5,113 nt of DNA from a bacterium (GTDB taxonomy: Bacteria; Ratteibacteria; UBA8468; B48-G9; JAFGKM01). Below, piece after piece: positions 1-5,113 of this stretch. The stretch covers positions 1 to 5,113 of the forward strand of contig JAGHCG010000024.1 in assembly GCA_021160565.1 (NCBI GenBank), read 5' to 3'. The notes beneath the pieces are model-generated. The model saw only the letters and a program-made list of their open reading frames with translations. It searched no databases and was not told the DNA's origin. Each line of letters starts with the position of its first letter. The first letter of the stretch is position 1. A program made the position numbers and the translations under genes.

Positions 1-642
1 GAAGTAATGAAGAAAAAGATAAAAAAAGAGGTTCAGAAAATAATTGAAAAGGACAAATTTTTAATTGTGATAGGGGGAGAACATACAATTAGTGTTGGAG
101 TTGTTGGTGCTTATAGAGAGAAAATTCCGGATTTAAAAATTTTGATTTTAGATGCTCATGCTGATTTAAGAGAAAAATACCAGGGTAGTAAATATTCCCA
201 TGCATGTGTTACAAGAAGGATTGTTGAAATGGGTTTTGAAGTTTATGTAATGGGTGTGAGAAGTATAAGTAAAGAAGAAGTGGAATTTGTTGAAAAAGAA
301 AAAAAAGTAAAGATATTTTATGCACATCAAATGAAAGAAAACTGGTCAGAAAAAATGCAGAAGAAAATTCCTGAAGGTAAATATTATTTAAGTATAGATG
401 CTGATTTTTTTGACCCTTCCGTAATCCGCGAAGTTGGAAATCCTGAACCAGGTGGATTTGGATGGAAAGATACAATTCTTTTTCTTGAAAAGTTTATTTC
501 CAGAAAAGATATTGAGATAACCGGTTTTGATTTTGTTGAACTCTCTCCTGAGAAAATTACTTCCATTTCTTCATTTATTTCTGCAAAACTAATTTACAAA
601 ATTATTGGATTGGTTGAAAAATATCAGAAATGGAAAAAATAG
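1..642 (+). CDS. Agmatinase/arginase (ureohydrolase) family enzyme, 5'-truncated by window edge
   Basis: The ureohydrolase family hydrolyses guanidino compounds such as agmatine or arginine to an amine plus urea, using two manganese ions in the cytoplasm. Counting from the Met codon at base 7, the visible motifs are GGEH (residues 23-26, ligand His26), DAHADLR (49-55, ligands Asp49, His51, Asp53), SHACVTRRI (64-72), SIDADFFDP (129-137, ligands Asp131 and Asp133) and PEPGG (146-150), whose Glu usually contacts the substrate. The C-terminus (GFDFVELSP, then a helix) looks complete. The reading frame is open to the window edge, and 211 residues is about 70-90 short of a normal agmatinase. The real start therefore lies upstream, and the Met at base 7 is probably internal. 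The family's usual GTPEPGG appears as GNPEPGG. All metal ligands in this part are present, so it should be active. The substrate is uncertain: agmatine, or N1-aminopropylagmatine as in thermophile spermidine synthesis, is an inference. The stop codon overlaps the next gene by 13 bases. Confidence 0.88.
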   Translation, partial: EVMKKKIKKEVQKIIEKDKFLIVIGGEHTISVGVVGAYREKIPDLKILILDAHADLREKYQGSKYSHACVTRRIVEMGFEVYVMGVRSISKEEVEFVEKEKKVKIFYAHQMKENWSEKMQKKIPEGKYYLSIDADFFDPSVIREVGNPEPGGFGWKDTILFLEKFISRKDIEITGFDFVELSPEKITSISSFISAKLIYKIIGLVEKYQKWKK

Positions 643-1532
643 AAGTATTCAGTGAAGAGTTAAAAGAAATTATCTCCCGTAAAAACATAAAAAAAATTAT
701 TTTTATAGGTGGTTCAGATACTGGAAAAACAACTCTTTTGAAAGATATATGTAGATTTCTTCTTACTGCAAAAATTTCTACAGGAATTGTTGACTGCGAT
801 GTTGGTCAATCATTTGTTGGTCCTCCATCTACAATAAGTTTTGTTAAGATAAAAAATAGAGTTTTTGAATTTTTCCCTTTTCCAGATAAGTTTTACTTTA
901 CAGGTGGAATAACACCAGGAGCAAATATAATTGGTTTTCTCACGGGAATTGAAAAAATGAAAGGAATTGTGGAGAAAGAAACTGGAAAGATTTTAATAGA
1001 TACAACCGGATATATAAAGGATAAACTTGCAATTTCTCTGAAAATACATAAAATAGAGATTTTTTCTCCCCATCTTGTAATTCTACTTGAAAAAAGAGAT
1101 GAACTTCAGGATATAAAAAGATTTTTGAAATATACTTCAGGGAAATTTTTTGTTATTAAAATTCCAGATGGATTTCCTGTCAAAACGATGGAGGAGAGAA
1201 GTAGAAATAGAATGGAAAGGTTTAAAAGGTATTTCAGTAAAATAAAATGTGTGGAAATAGACCTCAGAGAAGTTTCACTAAAAGTAATTGGTTTCAGGAA
1301 TATCCAGAGTTATGAGGAAATTTTATCTCTTAATTTAAAAGGTGCTGTAGTAAGTTTGAGAGATAACTGTCTTGAAGATAGAATCATTGGAGTTTTTTAT
1401 CAAAAAAAGGGAGAAAAAGCAGAGGTAATTATTCCTGATAAAAAAATTGAATTTGAAATTTCAGGATTGGTTATAAGCAATCTTTTTGTTGATTTAAACG
1501 AAGTTTTTATAAATACACATGGAGGTGAATAA
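630..1532 (+). CDS. Clp1/Grc3-type polynucleotide 5'-hydroxyl kinase (P-loop)
   Basis: This 300-residue P-loop protein resembles the Clp1/Grc3/NOL9 family, which phosphorylates 5'-hydroxyl ends of RNA or DNA with ATP or GTP. Visible in order are the Walker A motif GGSDTGKTT (residues 27-35), the family signature VDCDVGQ (54-60) with GPPSTIS (64-70), FTGGITPG (90-97), LIDTTGYI (122-129), the strand SPHLVILLEK (146-155), and an Arg-rich lid-like stretch with YF (about 189-202). A C-terminal beta-rich part (about 216-300) contains GAVVSLRD and ISGLV, as in the small archaeal and bacterial homologues. It lacks the long N-terminal domain of eukaryotic Clp1. The ATG at 630 lies inside the preceding gene (13-base overlap) with no obvious Shine-Dalgarno sequence, suggesting coupled translation. 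The stop overlaps the next start (TAATG). Its biological substrate in bacteria is not known to me, and a role in rRNA or tRNA end processing is inference. A generic GTP-binding protein is the main alternative, but the DCDVGQ and GPPST signatures favour the kinase. Confidence 0.85.
   Translation: MEKIEVFSEELKEIISRKNIKKIIFIGGSDTGKTTLLKDICRFLLTAKISTGIVDCDVGQSFVGPPSTISFVKIKNRVFEFFPFPDKFYFTGGITPGANIIGFLTGIEKMKGIVEKETGKILIDTTGYIKDKLAISLKIHKIEIFSPHLVILLEKRDELQDIKRFLKYTSGKFFVIKIPDGFPVKTMEERSRNRMERFKRYFSKIKCVEIDLREVSLKVIGFRNIQSYEEILSLNLKGAVVSLRDNCLEDRIIGVFYQKKGEKAEVIIPDKKIEFEISGLVISNLFVDLNEVFINTHGGE
1521..1528 (+). promoter_or_regulatory. Strong Shine-Dalgarno for the GH4 gene
   Basis: GGAGGTGA sits at the very end of the kinase gene, with six bases between GGAGG and the ATG at 1532. 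It encodes the kinase's last Gly-Gly-Glu residues and fixes the start of the downstream gene. The two preceding and following genes in the window show no comparable site. Confidence 0.85.
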
Positions 1533-2926
1533 TGAAAGCTGTTTTTATAGGTGGAGGTGCTCACAGACATCTTCCGATAATAAGAAGTGCTCTTGGTTTT
1601 GGTGTTTTTGATGATGGAGAGATTTTCCTTTATGATTTGAGAGAAGATAGAGCAGAGGCGATGGCAAGAATGATTGAGAAAACACCAGAATACAGAAAGC
1701 ACAAATGTAAAATTTCCTATAAAGGTACTCTTGAAGAAGCACTTGATGGAGCAGATTTTGTGAGTGTTGTTCTTCTTGCAGGAAGTTTATATTCTTTTAT
1801 AGCAGGAGAAAATGTATCTCTTGAATATGGATTTCTTGCTTCTGATAATATCACTTTAAATGGTGCGTTTCTTGCTTTAAAAGGAGCTCCTATAATAATG
1901 GAGATAGCAAAAAAAATGGAGAAATACTGTCCTGATGCAATTCTGATAGATTTTGCAAATCCTGTGGCAGTATTAAGTGGAGCAGTAAATAAATATACAA
2001 AAATAAAAGCGCTTGGAGTTTGTCATGGATATATGAATCACTGCTGGGATTTAACAAGAATTATGGGAAAGGATGAATTTTGTGGTGATTATGAAGTGAA
2101 AGTTGCGGGAATAAACCATTTCAGTTTTATAATTGAAGGGAAATATAAAGGAAAGGATTTAAAAAAACTTATTGAATATTACATAAAAAGAAAAACGTGG
2201 AAGAAATTGAAACTCCGGAAATACTGGTCAAAAATCACAAAGAAAAATATAAAAAGAGGACTTGGGTATATGGTAAAACTATTTGAAGAGTTTGATGCAT
2301 TACTTTTTTCAAATGAAGGAGATGGAATTGGACATTTTTTCTATGAAGATTATCTGAACTATGCTAAAAAGAACTGGAAAAAGAAAACAAAAAGTGAGAT
2401 TAAAAGAGAGGTGAAGGAAAGGATTAAAGCAAAAGAAAAAGCAGATAAAGAATTTCGAGAAATTTTAAAAAAAGACCTGGATGAAAATTTCTGGAACACA
2501 TATCCTCTCAAAAACAGAAATTTTGGAAGAGATGATAAAGATATAATTGCAAAAATATTGAGAGCTGTTTCAGGTAAAAAAGAAAAAATTGTAGCAAGCA
2601 GACCAAATGAAGGAGCAGTGGAAGGAATGGAAAACAGACTTATTCTTGAATATTCAATGGAGATGAAAGGGAAGGAGATTAAACCTGAGAAAAGCCTGAA
2701 AATTCCAGAAAGTATGTATGGTATAATTTCTTCCCTTTCCAATTATCAGACATTACTTGCTGATGCAATTGGAACAAAAGACCCGAAAATTTTATATCAG
2801 GCACTTTATTCATATCCAGTAAAACAGGGAAGTAAAGAAGCAAAGAGATTGTGGAAGGAACTTCTTGAAATAAATAAAGACGAAATTTATCCAGAGTTTT
2901 TGAAATTGGAGGAATTCATAAAATAA
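1532..2926 (+). CDS. Glycoside hydrolase family 4 (NAD-dependent) protein, divergent
   Basis: This 464-residue protein has the length and layout of GH4 alpha-glucosidase, alpha-galactosidase, 6-phospho-glycosidase and alpha-galacturonidase enzymes. These cleave sugars by oxidation and elimination using NAD+ and a divalent metal in the cytoplasm. An N-terminal Rossmann motif (VFIGGGAHRH, residues 4-13) is followed by a strand ending in Asp35, ANPVAVLSGAV (142-152), GVCHG (162-166), whose Cys164 matches the GH4 metal ligand, and GINHFSF (193-199), whose His196 matches the second ligand. A C-terminal helical part contains YQALYSYP (422-429), resembling the usual QALLLDPL. Several normally conserved stretches differ: the GPGG...R loop reads TLNGAFLALKG (108-118), and no NLP/VEVP motif is evident near 360-375. 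The middle (205-320) is very Lys-rich and helical. No signal peptide is seen. The gene has a strong Shine-Dalgarno sequence and overlaps the kinase gene by one base. Family assignment is firm; the sugar substrate cannot be given. Confidence 0.87.
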   Translation: MKAVFIGGGAHRHLPIIRSALGFGVFDDGEIFLYDLREDRAEAMARMIEKTPEYRKHKCKISYKGTLEEALDGADFVSVVLLAGSLYSFIAGENVSLEYGFLASDNITLNGAFLALKGAPIIMEIAKKMEKYCPDAILIDFANPVAVLSGAVNKYTKIKALGVCHGYMNHCWDLTRIMGKDEFCGDYEVKVAGINHFSFIIEGKYKGKDLKKLIEYYIKRKTWKKLKLRKYWSKITKKNIKRGLGYMVKLFEEFDALLFSNEGDGIGHFFYEDYLNYAKKNWKKKTKSEIKREVKERIKAKEKADKEFREILKKDLDENFWNTYPLKNRNFGRDDKDIIAKILRAVSGKKEKIVASRPNEGAVEGMENRLILEYSMEMKGKEIKPEKSLKIPESMYGIISSLSNYQTLLADAIGTKDPKILYQALYSYPVKQGSKEAKRLWKELLEINKDEIYPEFLKLEEFIK

Positions 2927-2982
2927 ATTTTTTAATTTCCTAATCGGGATAGTTAAAATCCTTTTCCCTCTAAGAAAAAAAC

Positions 2983-3011
2983 TTGACAGGATTGAAATTG
3001 TTGGTTATATT
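2983..3011 (+). promoter_or_regulatory. Sigma70-type promoter of the PAS/HD-GYP gene
   Basis: A perfect TTGACA -35 box (2983-2988), an exact 17-base spacer and a TATATT -10 box (3006-3011, five of six consensus) lie in the gap after the GH4 gene. Transcription would begin near 3018, about 12 bases before the start codon at 3030. This marks the HD-GYP gene as a transcription unit separate from the upstream operon, although read-through is possible because no strong terminator is seen between them. Confidence 0.8.
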
Positions 3012-3029
3012 ATTAACATAGTATACAAA

Positions 3030-4790
3030 ATGAACGAAAAAGATTATGAAGAATTTGAAGAATTAAGAAAGGAACTGGAAGGGGTAATAAAGAAAGAAGA
3101 ATTTTACAGAATACTTGCCTCCACAATTTTTGAAGGAGTTGCCTTTCATTATCATGGTAAACTTCTCTTCTGTAATGAAAGTTTTACTAAGATATTTGGA
3201 TATAAAATGGAAGAATTGATAGGTAAAGATGTTCTTTCTCTTATCTCTCCTTCTTCCAGAAAAAAAATAAAAGAAAAGATAGAGAAAATGGAAGAAAAAG
3301 AATATGAAGCAATAGGGTTGAAGAAGGATGGAGAAACTTTTATAGGAATGTTCAGAGGAAGAAATATAAATTATAAAGGAAAAGTTCTTAATATGGTGAG
3401 TGTAAGGGATATAACAGAAGAGAAGGAAAATAAAGAAAAACTTGAGAAAAATCAGAAATTTTTGCAGGGAATTTTTGATACAATTGAAGCGTTTCTGGTC
3501 ATTCTTGATAGTGAAGGAAGGATAGTAAAAATTAACAAAAAATTTGAAACACTAACAGGTATTCCAGAGAAAAAAATTATTGGTAAATTCTACACAGATG
3601 TTTTTGTGATTGAAGAAGAAAAAAGTATATTTGAAGAAATATTCTATCGTGTAATTTCTGGGATGGTTCCTGTTAAAGATGAAAGTTCTCTTATTACCAA
3701 AAATGGAGAAGAAAGAATAATTTTATGGTCAAATTCAGCAATTACCAATGAAAAGGGTGAAGTTATTTTTGTAGTGAGGACAGGAATAGATATAACAAAT
3801 GAAAGGAAGTACTTCCAGAAAGTTAAAGAATCTGAAGAAAAATACAGAACACTTGCAGAAACAATTCTGGATGGAATTGTAATAATAGATTTTGATGGAA
3901 ATATAATTTTTGCAAACAGAACTGCTGCCGAGATGTTTGGATTTAAGAATGTGAAAGAGATTCTCAAAAGGAATATATTTGAGTTTATCTGTGAGGACTT
4001 CAAAGAAAAGGCAGAGAGTGATATGAAACTTGTATTTGAAAATAAGGGAGGATTTCTTGTAGAGTATAGAATGAGAGATAGAGAGGGAGTTGAATTCTGG
4101 ATAGAAGGTATTGGAAAGAAAATTCATTTTGAAGGAAAAGATGTTGACCTTCTGTGTTTGAGGGATATAACTGATAGAAAACTGGCAGAAGAAAGTTTGA
4201 AAATATCATTGAGTAAAACAAAATATCTTTTAAGTCAGACAGTAACAGCACTCTCAACAACAATTGGAGAGAGAGACCCTTATACAGCCGAACATCAGAA
4301 AAGAGTTGCTTCTCTTGCCACTGCAATAGCAAAAGAAATGGGATTCTCGGAAAACTTAATTGAAGGAATAAGAATTGCGGCACTTTTACATGACATAGGG
4401 AAAATAAGTATCCCTGCAGAAATACTTTCAAAACCCAGAAAACTTACAGAAATTGAAATGAATATGGTAAAAAATCACCCAAGAGAGGGAGTTGAGATTA
4501 TAAAATTTATTGAATTTCCCTGGCCAATCCATAAAATAATTCTCCAACATCATGAAAGGTTAAATGGTTCAGGATATCCTGAAGGATTGAAAGGAGATGA
4601 GATTCTGCTTGAGGCAAGAATTCTTGCAGTTGCTGATGTTGTGGAGGCAATGAGTTCCCACAGACCTTATAGACCTGCTCTTGGAATAGAAAAGGCACTT
4701 GAGGAAATTAAAAAGAATAAAGGGATTCTTTATGACCCTGATGTTGTTGATGCTTGTATAAGGGTTTTTGAAAAAGGTTTTAAATTTTAA
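3030..4790 (+). CDS. PAS-PAS-PAS-HD-GYP signalling protein (probable c-di-GMP phosphodiesterase)
   Basis: This 586-residue protein has three PAS sensor domains (about residues 23-130, 143-258 and 270-384), each closing with a typical D-I-T run (RDIT, GIDIT, RDIT). A short helix leads to an HD-GYP domain (about 400-586). HD-GYP domains hydrolyse cyclic di-GMP, and some members act on related cyclic dinucleotides. The metal-site residues are visible: ERDPYTAEHQKRV (414-426, His422), LLHDIGK (452-458, His454 and Asp455), the His in KNHPREG (His483), HHERLNGSGYP (507-517) and VADVVEAM (534-541, Asp536). The domain therefore looks catalytically intact. No membrane segment, signal peptide or receiver domain is seen, so it should be a cytoplasmic sensor of small ligands, redox state or gas. 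Cofactors cannot be told from sequence. The ATG at 3030 is the only reasonable start and has a promoter just upstream but no Shine-Dalgarno sequence. It converges with the tRNA-Leu gene. Confidence 0.93.
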   Translation: MNEKDYEEFEELRKELEGVIKKEEFYRILASTIFEGVAFHYHGKLLFCNESFTKIFGYKMEELIGKDVLSLISPSSRKKIKEKIEKMEEKEYEAIGLKKDGETFIGMFRGRNINYKGKVLNMVSVRDITEEKENKEKLEKNQKFLQGIFDTIEAFLVILDSEGRIVKINKKFETLTGIPEKKIIGKFYTDVFVIEEEKSIFEEIFYRVISGMVPVKDESSLITKNGEERIILWSNSAITNEKGEVIFVVRTGIDITNERKYFQKVKESEEKYRTLAETILDGIVIIDFDGNIIFANRTAAEMFGFKNVKEILKRNIFEFICEDFKEKAESDMKLVFENKGGFLVEYRMRDREGVEFWIEGIGKKIHFEGKDVDLLCLRDITDRKLAEESLKISLSKTKYLLSQTVTALSTTIGERDPYTAEHQKRVASLATAIAKEMGFSENLIEGIRIAALLHDIGKISIPAEILSKPRKLTEIEMNMVKNHPREGVEIIKFIEFPWPIHKIILQHHERLNGSGYPEGLKGDEILLEARILAVADVVEAMSSHRPYRPALGIEKALEEIKKNKGILYDPDVVDACIRVFEKGFKF

Positions 4791-4836
4791 GAGTTCAACT
4801 TTTTCAAAATTTAAAATTTTTCTTCTTACATAAAAA

Positions 4837-4921
4837 TGCCGAAGAGGGGAGTCGAACCCCTACGAGGTAAACCCTCACCAGGTCCTGAACCTGGCGCGTC
4901 TACCAATTCCGCCACTTCGGC
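4837..4921 (-). tRNA. tRNA-Leu (anticodon CAG)
   Basis: Read on the minus strand, an 85-base type II tRNA folds completely. It has a perfect 7-bp acceptor stem (GCCGAAG with CTTCGGC) and discriminator A at 4837. The D arm contains TTGGTAGAC. The anticodon stem CCAGG/CCTGG encloses loop TTCAGGA, with anticodon CAG at 4885-4887. A long variable arm pairs GAGG with CCTC, and the T arm is AGGGG-TTCGACT-CCCCT. The long variable arm, discriminator A and CAG anticodon identify tRNA-Leu, which reads CUG codons. The 3' CCA is not encoded: the next bases on this strand are TTTTTA, so CCA must be added after processing. It lies tail to tail with the HD-GYP gene, 46 bases away. Confidence 0.97.
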
Positions 4922-4946
4922 TTTAAAGTTCTCTTTCGCCCAAGTT

Positions 4947-5001
4947 GAGGCTAAACCTTGGCGCCATCTTGGTCTCTTCTTTGGAGTAAAGGTTTAGCCT
5001 C
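4947..5001 (-). repeat. Perfect 13-bp inverted repeat upstream of tRNA-Leu
   Basis: GAGGCTAAACCTT at 4947-4959 is exactly complementary to AAGGTTTAGCCTC at 4989-5001, separated by 29 bases. The spacer contains an 8-bp palindrome TGGCGCCA (4959-4966, sharing the last base of the left arm). In RNA from the minus strand this gives a 13-bp stem ending about 25 bases before the tRNA 5' end. One arm contains the stop codon of the minus-strand gene at the window edge. There is no T-run after the stem on either strand, so it is not a standard intrinsic terminator. It could be a leader or processing structure, or a small dispersed palindromic repeat. Confidence 0.8.
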
Positions 5002-5113
5002 TATTATTATTATACAAAAATCTCTCAGGAATACCAAACACATATGGTTTTTTTGAATGAGGATTTTTATAAACAAGAACTTTTGTCTGATATACTTCTT
5101 CAATATTCTGATA
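4994..5113 (-). CDS. 3' end of an unrecognised protein gene, cut by window edge
   Basis: On the minus strand an open frame enters at the window edge and gives 39 residues before a TAA at 4994-4996. The translation includes VYQTKVLVYKNPHSKK and then PYVFGIPERFLYNNNRG. This balanced, protein-like composition with alternating hydrophobic strands suggests a genuine C-terminus, although 39 open codons in AT-rich DNA is only modest evidence. I do not recognise the family. The last two residues and the stop lie in the right arm of the 13-bp inverted repeat, so that repeat may have shaped the present C-terminus. The gene would be co-directional with and upstream of tRNA-Leu, 72 bases from it. Confidence 0.55.
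   Translation of the reverse strand, partial: YQNIEEVYQTKVLVYKNPHSKKPYVFGIPERFLYNNNRG
5009..5037 (-). promoter_or_regulatory. Candidate sigma70 promoter for tRNA-Leu
   Basis: On the minus strand TTGGTA (5037-5032, four of six to consensus) is followed by 17 bases and a perfect TATAAT (5014-5009). Transcription would begin near 5002, directly at the outer edge of the 13-bp inverted repeat, giving a leader of about 80 bases before the tRNA. It lies within the end of the partial minus-strand coding frame, where Leu-Tyr-Asn-Asn codons can create TATAAT by chance. No better promoter is visible between it and the tRNA. Confidence 0.45.

Noticed and set aside
2359..2742. Minus-strand open frame of 127 codons inside the GH4 gene, and similar ones inside the HD-GYP gene
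   Set aside because: The translations are Phe/Ser/Leu-rich, as expected from the reverse of Lys/Glu-rich coding sequence. They have no motifs and are fully overlapped by well-supported genes.
1..2926. A dedicated defence or novel pathway made of agmatinase, Grc3-like kinase and GH4
   Set aside because: The genes are tightly packed, but each matches a housekeeping-type enzyme family. No shared substrate, toxin, nuclease or mobile marker links them, so co-transcription is the only supported relation.
2946..2965. Possible intrinsic terminator after the GH4 gene (GGAT...ATCC followed by TTTT)
   Set aside because: The stem is only four pairs plus one G-T pair, with a four-base T run. It is too weak to call in AT-rich DNA.
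4806..4836. AT palindrome (AAAATTTAAAATTTT) between the HD-GYP gene and tRNA-Leu as a bidirectional terminator
   Set aside because: The stem is entirely A-T and would be unstable. The TTTTTA directly after the tRNA on the minus strand may help ending, but there is no separate hairpin to support a terminator call.
5015..5030. CTGAGA on the minus strand (within TTCCTGAGAGAT) resembling a TPP riboswitch core
   Set aside because: It is an isolated six-base match within a coding frame, with no partner motifs or thiamine gene nearby.

Overview
The window is AT-rich, roughly two thirds A+T, and looks bacterial. It has a near-consensus sigma70-type promoter, a GGAGGTGA ribosome binding site, a standard type II tRNA-Leu, and a PAS/HD-GYP cyclic-di-GMP-type signalling protein. 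Heavy use of Lys, Glu and Ile, together with a Clp1/Grc3-type polynucleotide kinase, would suit a thermophilic or deep-branching candidate phylum. The sequence alone does not fix the lineage.

Positions 1-2926 hold three tightly packed plus-strand genes that look like part of one operon beginning upstream. They are the C-terminal part of an agmatinase/arginase-family enzyme (ends 642), a Clp1/Grc3-like polynucleotide 5'-kinase (630-1532), and a divergent glycoside hydrolase family 4 protein (1532-2926). The first pair overlaps by 13 bases and the second by one base (TAATG), so translational coupling is likely. The three functions (polyamine metabolism, RNA end-phosphorylation, NAD-dependent glycosidase) do not form an obvious pathway.

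A 103-base gap (2927-3029) carries a clear promoter (TTGACA, 17 bases, TATATT). It drives a separate gene (3030-4790) for a soluble protein with three PAS domains and a C-terminal HD-GYP domain. The predicted leader is only about a dozen bases, with no recognisable Shine-Dalgarno sequence.

The right end is transcribed the other way. A complete tRNA-Leu(CAG) lies at 4837-4921 on the minus strand. Upstream of it is a leader of about 70-80 bases, richer in G+C than its surroundings, with a perfect 13-bp inverted repeat (4947-5001). Beyond that, the last 39 codons of an unrecognised minus-strand protein gene run in from the window edge, and their stop codon lies inside one arm of the repeat. No novel multi-gene system is evident. 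The less ordinary points are the Grc3-like kinase in this operon, the divergent GH4 active-site motifs, and the structured leader before the tRNA.
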